From contig JAFLTR010000009.1 of the NCBI GenBank assembly GCA_022509205.1, positions 1-56,978 of the forward strand: a DNA stretch of 56,978 nucleotides, read 5' to 3'. A program made the position numbers and the translations under genes. The notes under the pieces are model-generated. The model saw nothing but the letters and a program-made list of their open reading frames with translations. It did not search any database and was not told where the DNA came from. Shown here piece after piece: positions 46,172 through 53,712 of the stretch; position 1 is the stretch's first letter; each line of letters begins with the position of its first letter. This DNA is from Muribaculaceae bacterium. GTDB taxonomy: Bacteria > Bacteroidota > Bacteroidia > Bacteroidales > Muribaculaceae.

Positions 46172-46882
46172 ATGATTGATTTTGGAATCATAGCGGCCGG
46201 CGATGGCAAGAGGATAATGCAGGAAGGGTCTCCCTTCCCTAAGCCATTGGTGGAAATTGAAGGCAAACCGATGATAGGCCGGCTCATCGAATTAATGGAG
46301 GAGGCCGGGGCTCGCTCTGTCAGTATAGTTGTGAATGAGGATATGACTCGGGTGATTGAGTATCTGCAGGAATTCCTGCCATCGGCAAAATGTGAACTCA
46401 AATTCGAGTCAATAAAAACTCCCTCTTCTTTTCATAGTTTCTACCGAATCATGCAACTGATGAAGCCGACCGGTAAATTCATTGTTGCCACAGTAGATTC
46501 TGTCTGCCGGGCTGAAGATTTCAAGAATTATGTCGACTACTTTCTCAATGTCCCCCATGGCATCGACGGAGTTATGGGAGTCACCACTAATATTGATGAT
46601 GAAAAACCTCTCTATGTCGAGACAGAGGGCCGGCATCGGATAGTGGCCTTCCGCGATGAGGCTTTCGACGGGGTGAAATATGTTAGTGCCGGATATTACG
46701 GACTTCAGACATCAGTCTTTCCCATTCTTCAGGAGTGTGTGACACAAAATGTGAGCCGGATGAGAAATTTCCAAAGGAAACTTTTGGAACAAGGTCTGAA
46801 TCTTGATGCTTTCCCGATGGGGAAGGTGGTGGATGTAGATCATCTCGACGATATCGCGAAAGCCAATTCGATTCTTGGATGA
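46172..46882 (+). CDS. Sugar/polyol-phosphate nucleotidyltransferase
   Basis: A 236-residue NTP-transferase fold enzyme that activates a phosphorylated sugar or polyol. I start at the ATG at 46172 (MIDFGIIAAGDGKRIM); the frame is open into pdxA, but the upstream part is out-of-frame pdxA sequence. The nucleotide loop AAGDGKRIM and the PKPLVEIEGKPMI segment (residues about 25-37) are the family signature; ATVDSVC near 110 takes the metal-site position. It overlaps the ATP-grasp gene by 4 nt. In this context a good candidate reaction is CTP plus inositol phosphate giving CDP-inositol, but other sugar phosphates are equally possible from sequence alone. Confidence 0.75.
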   Translation: MIDFGIIAAGDGKRIMQEGSPFPKPLVEIEGKPMIGRLIELMEEAGARSVSIVVNEDMTRVIEYLQEFLPSAKCELKFESIKTPSSFHSFYRIMQLMKPTGKFIVATVDSVCRAEDFKNYVDYFLNVPHGIDGVMGVTTNIDDEKPLYVETEGRHRIVAFRDEAFDGVKYVSAGYYGLQTSVFPILQECVTQNVSRMRNFQRKLLEQGLNLDAFPMGKVVDVDHLDDIAKANSILG

Positions 46883-47733
46883 GCCTTAAGATCCTTGCCA
46901 TATCGAGGGCACCGAAGTTTTCTCCGGGAAACGTGGAGAATGATGCTGCCATCTTGAGAGAAGTGGCTGATTGTCTCACTCGGGAAGGACATGATCTTAA
47001 ACTTATCTCGGAGGAGGAATTCCTTAAGTTTCCGACTGATTGCAAGGTCATAATCAATATGTGCCGTGGAGAAGACTCTGTAAGGAAACTCCGGCAGTTG
47101 GAGAAAGAAGGTTGCATCGTTATAAATTCAACTCAAGGAATAGAAAACAGCAGAAGAAAAAATATGACGAGGCTTATGGAGCGGGCCGCAATCCCTTCTG
47201 CCGACAATATCCTGTTGAGCCGTGAAAATCTGTCCGTTATTCCTGGAGATGAAAATTGGAGCCCATCGGTAAAGCGGCTTTTGGAAAAACATGAGATAGA
47301 AAAGTGCTGGATAAAAAAGGGTGACGGCTACACCACTGATAAAAATGACATCTGCTTCTGCAACAATCCTGCAGAGGTAGAAGCAGCACTCAGGGAAATG
47401 TTTGAGAGGGGGGAAGAGGGAGCTATTCTAAGCAGACATATAGAGGGAGACCTTGTAAAGTTTTATGGAATCGCCGGTCAACCCTTTTTCCATTGGTATT
47501 ATCCGGAAGGAGGTCAGAATAAATTTGACGTAAAAGAATTAGAAGCTACATCAAGTATGCTTGCAAAGATATTCGGGCTGACAATCTACGGAGGCGATTG
47601 TATAGTGAGGGAGGATGGATCGTATGCAGTCATAGATTTCAATGACTGGCCAAGTTTCAAGGTTTGCAGGGAGGAAGCGGCCCCTCATATTACGGCTGCA
47701 ATAATTTCAGAGATTAAGACCCGTATCCCCTAA
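46879..47733 (+). CDS. ATP-grasp enzyme of unknown substrate
   Basis: A 284-residue protein with ATP-grasp architecture: an N-terminal Rossmann-like part (KILAISRAPKFSPGN), the region IINSTQGIENSRRKNM near residues 80-95, WIKKGDGY near 138 (ATP-lysine region), AILSRHIEGDLVKFYGI near 178, and the metal-binding end YAVIDFNDWPSF near 253. ATP-grasp enzymes ligate carboxylates to amines or phosphorylate sugars and inositols. It lies between a nucleotidyltransferase (4-nt overlap) and a CDP-alcohol phosphatidyltransferase (18-nt gap), so its substrate is probably the same head group. No family name can be given. Confidence 0.72.
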   Translation: MSLKILAISRAPKFSPGNVENDAAILREVADCLTREGHDLKLISEEEFLKFPTDCKVIINMCRGEDSVRKLRQLEKEGCIVINSTQGIENSRRKNMTRLMERAAIPSADNILLSRENLSVIPGDENWSPSVKRLLEKHEIEKCWIKKGDGYTTDKNDICFCNNPAEVEAALREMFERGEEGAILSRHIEGDLVKFYGIAGQPFFHWYYPEGGQNKFDVKELEATSSMLAKIFGLTIYGGDCIVREDGSYAVIDFNDWPSFKVCREEAAPHITAAIISEIKTRIP

Positions 47734-47751
47734 CCCATTTTTTTCTAAAAG

Positions 47752-48717
47752 ATGTCGGATAAGCTACCCAGTAAGAAGAATCGAGGCGGATATAGGGATT
47801 CATTGAAGTCGATGGACACTGAAGAGACCTTCGACCTGCTATTCTACCGGCCTATCGGCTATCTGCAGGCAATCGGAGCTCATAAACTTGGGATAACACC
47901 CAACGCTATAACCATCTTTTCAATTTTCCTGGGAATAGGTTCGGGAGTCTGCTTTTATTTCAAAGATTTATGGATAAATCTGGCCGGAGTGTTCCTTTTA
48001 GTGTGGGCTGATTCTCTCGACAGCGCCGACGGTCAGTTGGCCAGAATCACAGGTCAGTATTCCCGTTTGGGAAGGATACTCGACGGTATCAGCAGTGAAA
48101 CCTGGTTTATTTCAATTTATTTCTTCATCTGCCTTCGGGAAACGCTGACACCCGGATTTTTTCATACATACTGGTGGTCGATATGGGTGTTTGCTGCCAT
48201 CACCGGATTTTTCCACGCATGGCAGGCTTCGATGGCCGATTATTACCGGCAATTCCATCTTTTCATGCTGAAGGGAAAAGACGGGAGTGAACTTGAGGAC
48301 TCGGCAAAACCTCTATGGGAAAAATTTCATGCTCTCTCCTGGAGAAAAAATTTCTTTCAGAAAGGGATGCTGATGTTTTATGCCGATTACACTGAGACAC
48401 AGCAGAAACGCACTCCCTGGATGCAGAAATTACGTAGGGCATTGAGGGAAAAATACGGCAACGATATCCCCCGAAGTTTCCGTGAGGCGTTTCGCAAGAA
48501 GAGTCTCCCCTTGATGAAATATACAAATATCCTTAGCTTCAACACCCGAAGTTTCGCCCTTTTTGCCGCTATTCTTATTTTTCAGCAGCCATGGCTCTAT
48601 TTTGCTTTCGAATGCACCGTGCTCAACCTTGTGCTCGTCTATATGATGTTGAGACACGAGAGGATTTGCCGATATTTCATAAATCAACTCGACAAAGAGG
48701 CCGGCAGACAGGATTGA
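47752..48717 (+). CDS. CDP-alcohol phosphatidyltransferase, paralogue 1
   Basis: A 321-residue integral membrane enzyme joining a CDP-activated alcohol to an acceptor alcohol. The signature DxxDGxxARx8GxxxDxxxD is seen at residues 90-111: D90, D93, G94, A97-R98, G107 and D111. The last acid of the consensus (position 115) is Ser, with Glu116 one residue later. Several hydrophobic segments span the rest. It is a clear paralogue of the protein at 52773: both have TPNxITIxSIFLG near the first helix and a WRKNFFQK/WKRNFFQK stretch. Substrates are unknown; the CDP-polyol made by neighbouring cytidylyltransferases is likely. Confidence 0.85.
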   Translation: MSDKLPSKKNRGGYRDSLKSMDTEETFDLLFYRPIGYLQAIGAHKLGITPNAITIFSIFLGIGSGVCFYFKDLWINLAGVFLLVWADSLDSADGQLARITGQYSRLGRILDGISSETWFISIYFFICLRETLTPGFFHTYWWSIWVFAAITGFFHAWQASMADYYRQFHLFMLKGKDGSELEDSAKPLWEKFHALSWRKNFFQKGMLMFYADYTETQQKRTPWMQKLRRALREKYGNDIPRSFREAFRKKSLPLMKYTNILSFNTRSFALFAAILIFQQPWLYFAFECTVLNLVLVYMMLRHERICRYFINQLDKEAGRQD

Positions 48718-48722
48718 GTGTT

Positions 48723-48754
48723 GTTGCATTTTATCCAAACTGTCTGTATCTTTG
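48723..48754 (+). promoter_or_regulatory. Promoter of the HAD hydrolase gene
   Basis: GTTG (48723-48726), 20 nt, TATCTTTG (48747-48754). The -7 box is exact and the -33 has one mismatch. The ATG is 27 nt downstream. Confidence 0.6.
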
Positions 48755-48781
48755 TTATAACATAAAGCTAACATTAGAATT

Positions 48782-49492
48782 ATGGGAATAAAAGGAATAA
48801 TACTGGATTTTGGAGGCACTCTCGACACCGGAGGCGACCATTGGAGCACAGTGATCCGTGACGGGTGGAATAAAGCAGGAGTTGTAGCGGATGATGCTCT
48901 TTTCAGGGAAGCATACGTTTTCGGGGAACAAGGCATGGAAAAAGCATTGAATATATTGCCTACCCACACTTTCTCCGATATCCTGAACATGAAACTGCAG
49001 CTGGAATTGCAATATCTTGCCCAAAACGGCCATTTCCCCCCGCAACAGATACAGCCTAAGGCTGCGGAGATTGCAGAATACTGCTACGGAGTGGCAAAAG
49101 AGGAAACCGCTAAGATCATCCCGATTCTTGAAGAATTGGAGAAAAAATATCCTATGGTGATGGTTTCCAATTTCTATGGGAATTTAGACACAGTGCTTGA
49201 AGAGTTCGGGTTGTCAAAATTATTTAAGAAAGTGATAGAAAGTGCAAAGGTAAAAGTAAGAAAACCTGACACTGCTATCATGCAACTTGGAATAAAGGCA
49301 CTTGGCATGCAGCCCGCGGAGGTGCTGGTGGTAGGCGACAGTATTAAAAACGATATTGAGCCGGCAAAAAAATTAGGATGCCACACCCTTTTGCTGAACG
49401 GAAGAAAATGGGGAGAGGATGGTCTCACCGATGAGGAGATCGATACAATTGAAAACCTTGATGAAATATTAGGCTTCCTGGAGATTATGTAA
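48782..49492 (+). CDS. HAD-superfamily phosphatase-like hydrolase
   Basis: A 236-residue cytoplasmic protein. Motif I is LDFGGTLD (Asp9), where the second acidic residue of DxD is Gly11, a variant found in some HAD proteins. Thr/Ser motif II lies near VMVSNF, motif III Lys in VRKPD and motif IV is VGDSIKNDI near residue 184. A cap domain is inserted at about 15-90. In this cluster it could dephosphorylate a phosphorylated head group or lipid intermediate, as in phosphatidylinositol-phosphate pathways, but the missing second Asp means phosphatase activity is not certain. Confidence 0.78.
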   Translation: MGIKGIILDFGGTLDTGGDHWSTVIRDGWNKAGVVADDALFREAYVFGEQGMEKALNILPTHTFSDILNMKLQLELQYLAQNGHFPPQQIQPKAAEIAEYCYGVAKEETAKIIPILEELEKKYPMVMVSNFYGNLDTVLEEFGLSKLFKKVIESAKVKVRKPDTAIMQLGIKALGMQPAEVLVVGDSIKNDIEPAKKLGCHTLLLNGRKWGEDGLTDEEIDTIENLDEILGFLEIM

Positions 49493-49542
49493 GAAACTTA
49501 AAACCGCAAAGTGGTCTAAGCATGAAGGCATAATCAAAAGAT

Positions 49543-49573
49543 TTTGAGAGTTGGGGAATAATTTTTAAATTTG
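49543..49573 (+). promoter_or_regulatory. Promoter of the cytidylyltransferase-dehydrogenase-epimerase operon
   Basis: TTTG (49543-49546), 19 nt, TAAATTTG (49566-49573), a full consensus match. A 9-bp hairpin (GGGGAGACC at 49581-49589 with GGTCTTCTC at 49597-49605) starts at about the predicted transcript 5' end and may protect it. Confidence 0.85.
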
Positions 49574-49626
49574 CGATGTAGGGGAGACCGTAAAATGGTC
49601 TTCTCTGCCCTTTTAATTTTCAGGCT

Positions 49627-50349
49627 ATGAAAAACACTGGGAGTCGAATAGCTGTGATATTGGCAGGAGGCACCGGCACGCGAATGGGGCACAAGCTGCC
49701 AAAACAATATATCGAGGTGGATGGCGAACCAATCATCCACTATACATTGCTACCCTTTATTAAAAGCGGACTTTTTGAAAATGTGGTGGTTTGTGCCGAT
49801 GACCTCTGGCACGATTATATACTCGAACATTTACCCCAAAATGCAGAGACCGCTAACAGGAAAATATCCCTCACTTTTTCACGACCGGGAGAGACGCGCC
49901 AACTCACAATCTTTAACGCGCTGAAAAAGATTAAAGAAGAATTCCCTGATTGTAAAGAAGTCCTGATTCACGATGCGGCACGACCTTTGGTTACTATTGA
50001 TCTGCTATCAAGATGCATTGAGGGACTAAAGGAGACTGACGGTGTGCTTCCGGTGGTGAAAGTAAAAGACACCATCTATCAATCGCACGACGGGAAAGAT
50101 ATCGATTCACTCCTTGACCGCTCCACATTATACGCGGGCCAATCACCTGAATCCTTCAAATTTTTACCATATCTTCACGCACATCTTGAATCCTCAGAAA
50201 AAGAGCTCATGAAAATCAACGGGAGCTCTGAATTAGCTATGCTCAAGGGTATGAAAGTGGGGATGATTCCGGGAGAGGAAGACAACTTTAAGATCACTAC
50301 CCGTGAAGACCTTGAAAGATTCAAGCAGTTTTTAGAGAGCAACCGTTGA
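49627..50349 (+). CDS. IspD/TarI-family cytidylyltransferase
   Basis: A 240-residue enzyme moving CMP from CTP to a polyol phosphate. Segments are LAGGTGTRMGHKLPKQY near residues 12-28, HDAARPLV near 118, VKVKDTIYQ near 145, and GEEDNFKITTREDL near 218. The family includes IspD (methylerythritol phosphate, isoprenoid pathway) and TarI/Bcs1 (ribitol phosphate). The DRSTLYAGQSPESF stretch and NFKITT look closer to the TarI branch by eye, and the following dehydrogenase and epimerase genes favour CDP-ribitol or another CDP-pentitol. A housekeeping IspD role cannot be excluded. It is first in an operon with a strong promoter. Confidence 0.72.
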   Translation: MKNTGSRIAVILAGGTGTRMGHKLPKQYIEVDGEPIIHYTLLPFIKSGLFENVVVCADDLWHDYILEHLPQNAETANRKISLTFSRPGETRQLTIFNALKKIKEEFPDCKEVLIHDAARPLVTIDLLSRCIEGLKETDGVLPVVKVKDTIYQSHDGKDIDSLLDRSTLYAGQSPESFKFLPYLHAHLESSEKELMKINGSSELAMLKGMKVGMIPGEEDNFKITTREDLERFKQFLESNR

Positions 50350-50418
50350 AAAAATGGAACAATAAAACTGCACTCCATGATAGAACCAGAGTCAAAGGGG
50401 ATGAAAGAACGGAAAAAG

Positions 50419-51462
50419 ATGAAAGCAAACAGATTATACGGCATAAAGGATTTGAGGTTCGAAGAGGTTGACATGCCCGAGCTTAAGGAGGATGAAGTCC
50501 TCGTAAAGGTAAAGGCTTGCGGAATATGCGGCTCGGATGTCAATAGATATTTCACAAGCGGCACATATCATTATCCCACTATCATAGGCCATGAGTTCTC
50601 CGGAGTAGTGGCAGGAGTGCAAAATAAAGAGGATGAACCCCTCTTAGGACAACGAGTGGGAGTATTTCCCTTGAAACCATGTTTCAGTTGTGATCAATGC
50701 AAGAAAGGCAACTATGAATTATGCAGCCATTATGATTATTTGGGTTCGAGGTGCGACGGGGGATTCGCGGAATATGTGGCTGTGCCCAAATGGAATCTAA
50801 TAAAACTTCCGGAAAAAGTGACCTTTAAAGAGGGGGCAATGCTTGAACCGGCATCTGTAGCCCTTCATGTTTTAAAGAGATTGGATGATCTCGAAGGGGA
50901 AAATGTTTTGATCACAGGACCCGGTCCAATCGGTATCATCCTGGCCAAACTTGCTAAAATAAAAGGAGCCGCAAAAGTAATTTTAGTGGGTCGTTCAGAT
51001 GATAAGTTGACATTTGCCAAACAACATGGAATAGAATTTACGCTCAACAGCAATGATGGGGAATTTGACTCCAAATTAAATGCAATCACGGAAGGAAAGG
51101 GATTTAAGTTTGGACTTGAAGGGACAGGGGCATCGAGTTGCATTGAAATGATTCTCGACCGTATCAATGCAGAGGGCTCGGTAGTGCTTTATGGGAACCC
51201 TCATGGCGATATTGCCATCCGGAAAGATTCCTATTGGAAAATCTTGCGAAAGCAATTAATTTTACAGGGCACCTGGAATTCCTCTTTCGGTGGAGAAAAG
51301 AATGACTGGAAAGAGATATTAGATTTGATAGACCGGGGTCGGTTGAAAATTTCAGACCTTATCACCCATACCTTGCCGCTTGAAGGGCTGCTCGAAGGGC
51401 TTCAGAAGATGAACGACACAGATTGTTTCACGTGTAAAGTAATGATCACAGAGGATGACTGA
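50419..51462 (+). CDS. Zinc-dependent polyol(-phosphate) dehydrogenase
   Basis: A 347-residue medium-chain dehydrogenase. The start ATG 50419 (MKANRLYGIKDLRFEEV) fits the family; open ATGs at 50377 and 50401 add charged residues without family likeness. Catalytic zinc ligands lie in ACGICGSD and IGHEFSG (residues about 33 and 55), structural zinc cysteines in CFSCDQCKKGNYELC near 87-101, and the Rossmann loop is GPGPIGIILA near 163. It resembles galactitol/sorbitol-type and TarJ-type reductases. Next to a CDP-polyol cytidylyltransferase it would reduce ribulose-5-phosphate to ribitol-5-phosphate, or a related ketose phosphate (inference). It overlaps the epimerase by 8 nt. Confidence 0.78.
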   Translation: MKANRLYGIKDLRFEEVDMPELKEDEVLVKVKACGICGSDVNRYFTSGTYHYPTIIGHEFSGVVAGVQNKEDEPLLGQRVGVFPLKPCFSCDQCKKGNYELCSHYDYLGSRCDGGFAEYVAVPKWNLIKLPEKVTFKEGAMLEPASVALHVLKRLDDLEGENVLITGPGPIGIILAKLAKIKGAAKVILVGRSDDKLTFAKQHGIEFTLNSNDGEFDSKLNAITEGKGFKFGLEGTGASSCIEMILDRINAEGSVVLYGNPHGDIAIRKDSYWKILRKQLILQGTWNSSFGGEKNDWKEILDLIDRGRLKISDLITHTLPLEGLLEGLQKMNDTDCFTCKVMITEDD

Positions 51463-52132
51463 ACGTAAGAATAAAATATCGGCCTCAATAATGTGTGCAG
51501 ATCTGCTCAACCTCTCGGGACAAATCAAAGAACTTGAGGAATCCGGGATAGATATGCTTCATATCGACATAATGGATGGTTCGTTTGTGCCGAATCTGAC
51601 CTTTGGGCCCGACTTTGTTAACGCAATCAAGAAGATAACAAAGTTGCCTCTGGATATCCATCTGTTGATGGACCATCCAAGGGTGATTTTACGGTCGATG
51701 AATTTTGACAGCAGAGACATTGTCACCATCCACGCCGAATGTAAGGAAAGCATAATGGAGAATGCAGCATTTGTGAAGCAAAGAGGGGCACGCTTCGGAC
51801 TTGCCCTTAACCCTGACAGCTCCATTGAAGAGATAAAGAAATACTTGCCATATATCGATGTAGTGCTCTTGATGCTCATCATACCCGGGTTCGCGGGTAG
51901 TTCTCTGATCCATGGTATAATGGAAAAGGTAGGAGAGACAAGAAGATTTCTCGACACTCACCATTTCGATAATATAGAGATTGCGGTGGATGGGAGCGTA
52001 AGCCCGGAGAGAGCCAGATATATGAGAGATCTTGGAGCCACAATATTTGTGGGTGGCACAGCAGGTATATTTAAAAAAGAAAAGGCATTGAAGGAAACGG
52101 TAAAGAATTTTAATTTGCAGATAAACGATTAG
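51455..52132 (+). CDS. Ribulose-phosphate 3-epimerase family protein
   Basis: A 225-residue TIM-barrel epimerase. Metal and catalytic residues are visible: the start ISASIMCADLLNL, HIDIMDGSFVPNLTFGPDF near residue 36, DIHLLMDHP near 69 and AVDGSVS near 178. The usual SVxPGFGGQ loop reads LIIPGFAGSS, so specificity may differ from housekeeping Rpe. It would supply ribulose-5-phosphate (from xylulose-5-phosphate) to the neighbouring dehydrogenase, or epimerise another ketose phosphate. The 8-nt overlap with the dehydrogenase argues for a shared pathway. Confidence 0.8.
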   Translation: MTERKNKISASIMCADLLNLSGQIKELEESGIDMLHIDIMDGSFVPNLTFGPDFVNAIKKITKLPLDIHLLMDHPRVILRSMNFDSRDIVTIHAECKESIMENAAFVKQRGARFGLALNPDSSIEEIKKYLPYIDVVLLMLIIPGFAGSSLIHGIMEKVGETRRFLDTHHFDNIEIAVDGSVSPERARYMRDLGATIFVGGTAGIFKKEKALKETVKNFNLQIND

Positions 52133-52162
52133 GATACCGCGGAAAATAGTTGAAGAGTTCTG

Positions 52163-52705
52163 ATGAATTTTTTTGCCAAGATAGCAAATAATTTAGTCCA
52201 CAGCGAGAATTTAGCCTACACAGCGATACGTTCGACGATATCGGCACAATTTTCGGGATGGCTTGATTTTGCCACAGCCTTTGCAATGTTTTCCTGGGTG
52301 GGACTGAGACCTGTGTATGCCACTGCAATCGGTGCAGTGGTAGGGGGATTGTCTAACTGTTTCATCAATTATAAATTCACCTATCCGAATCAGGCTTGTG
52401 CCTGGAATATCGTGATCATCAAATTTTTCATGGTGTGGCTTGGCGCAGTATTGCTCAATTCATTCGGCACTCAATTGCTCTACGGATTATTGACAAAATG
52501 GACGTTCCTTGCAGAGATAGGTTTTAAACCCGACGGATATTTCACTGCAGCCCGACTCTCTACAGCTCTTATTGTATCTGTGTTCTGGATATTCCTATTG
52601 CAGAAAAACTTTGTGTATAAACAAGTTTCATTCGATAAATACGCTGAAAAAATATCTGATTTTCTATTCCCGTCGATACTCAAGCAAAAGAGTAAAAACT
52701 TTTGA
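52163..52705 (+). CDS. GtrA-family membrane protein
   Basis: A 180-residue protein with four hydrophobic segments (about 35-50, 55-75, 85-110 and 135-160), the usual GtrA topology. SNCFINYKFTY near residue 68 matches the conserved NFxxNRxWVF-like segment loosely. GtrA proteins are thought to flip or handle polyprenyl-phosphate sugars in cell-surface glycan and lipid modification. Placement between the epimerase and a phosphatidyltransferase supports a role in exporting the CDP-polyol-derived product (inference). Its start follows the epimerase stop by 30 nt. Confidence 0.75.
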   Translation: MNFFAKIANNLVHSENLAYTAIRSTISAQFSGWLDFATAFAMFSWVGLRPVYATAIGAVVGGLSNCFINYKFTYPNQACAWNIVIIKFFMVWLGAVLLNSFGTQLLYGLLTKWTFLAEIGFKPDGYFTAARLSTALIVSVFWIFLLQKNFVYKQVSFDKYAEKISDFLFPSILKQKSKNF

Positions 52706-52731
52706 AAACATATCTTAATTATGTAAATTTG
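52701..52731 (+). promoter_or_regulatory. Promoter of phosphatidyltransferase 2 / inositol phosphate synthase operon
   Basis: TTTG (52701-52704), 19 nt, TAAATTTG (52724-52731), a full match overlapping the end of the GtrA gene. The leader that follows contains two hairpins, TTGCACG/CGTGCAA (52729-52750) and ACGTC/GACGT (52751-52764). Confidence 0.85.
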
Positions 52732-52772
52732 CACGGTAATAAACGTGCAAACGTCTTATGACGTAATATTGT

Positions 52773-53708
52773 ATGCTAAAAAATATAAAAGAAGAATATA
52801 GCAAATCGATAAAATCATTTGACACGGAGGAAAATTATGACCTCTGTTTCACTCGACCGGTAGGTTTTGCCTGGGCTCTATTTTTCCGCAAAATAAAAGT
52901 GACCCCGAATGTCATCACCATTATCTCGATATTTCTTGGAGTGGCCGGGGGAATCTGCTTTTATTTCCCTAATCTATACATAAACATTGCAGGCATACTG
53001 CTGTTGGTGTGGGCCGGAATTTACGATTGCACCGACGGTATGCTGGCACGCCTGACGGGCCAGAAATCAGAACTTGGAAGATTTCTTGACGGCATAGCCG
53101 GTGATTTCTGGTTTGTGGCCATATATCTGTCGATTGTGTTGCGTTCCAACAACGACATCACCTTTTTTAGCGATCATAAATGGATATTATGGATAGGGAT
53201 GGCGGCAGCAGCCATCTGCCATAGCGCCCAGGCCGCAGTGGCCGACAGGTATCGCCAGATGCATCTTTTGATTGTGAACGGTTCGAGTGGCAGTGAGCTG
53301 GATTCCTACGACGTGCTCAAAAAAAGATATCATAGCCTAAACTGGAAAAGAAATTTTTTCCAAAAACTATATCTGTTCTTATATTCAAATTATACAGGGC
53401 TCCAGGAACGTCTGTCGCCTAAAATGGAGGCTCTTTATCAAGTGTGGGGTAAGAAATATCCTAATTTCCAACTTCCCGCTGAACTGAGGCAAGAATTCAG
53501 AATGATGAGTTTCCCGTTTTGTAAATGGGAAAACTTTATGACATATAATTGGCGGGCACTGTTTCTCTACACCACTGTGTTGATTGGATATCCATGGGTC
53601 TATCTACTTGTCGAGCTGACTATTTTTAATGTAGTATTGGTTACGACAGTGGCCAATCATGAGAAAACATGTGCAAAGATGATGCAGATACTTGAAAAAC
53701 ACGACTGA
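52773..53708 (+). CDS. CDP-alcohol phosphatidyltransferase, paralogue 2
   Basis: A 311-residue membrane enzyme of the same family as the one at 47752. The motif is D85, D88, G89, A92-R93, G102 and D106. The consensus last acid position (110) is Gly and Asp111 is one residue later, the same one-residue shift as in paralogue 1. Hydrophobic segments start near residues 44, 70, 112 and 135. It has its own promoter and is followed 4 nt later by myo-inositol-1-phosphate synthase, so inositol (phosphate) is the most likely head group: it could make a phosphatidylinositol-type lipid. Confidence 0.87.
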   Translation: MLKNIKEEYSKSIKSFDTEENYDLCFTRPVGFAWALFFRKIKVTPNVITIISIFLGVAGGICFYFPNLYINIAGILLLVWAGIYDCTDGMLARLTGQKSELGRFLDGIAGDFWFVAIYLSIVLRSNNDITFFSDHKWILWIGMAAAAICHSAQAAVADRYRQMHLLIVNGSSGSELDSYDVLKKRYHSLNWKRNFFQKLYLFLYSNYTGLQERLSPKMEALYQVWGKKYPNFQLPAELRQEFRMMSFPFCKWENFMTYNWRALFLYTTVLIGYPWVYLLVELTIFNVVLVTTVANHEKTCAKMMQILEKHD

Positions 53709-53712
53709 CGCT

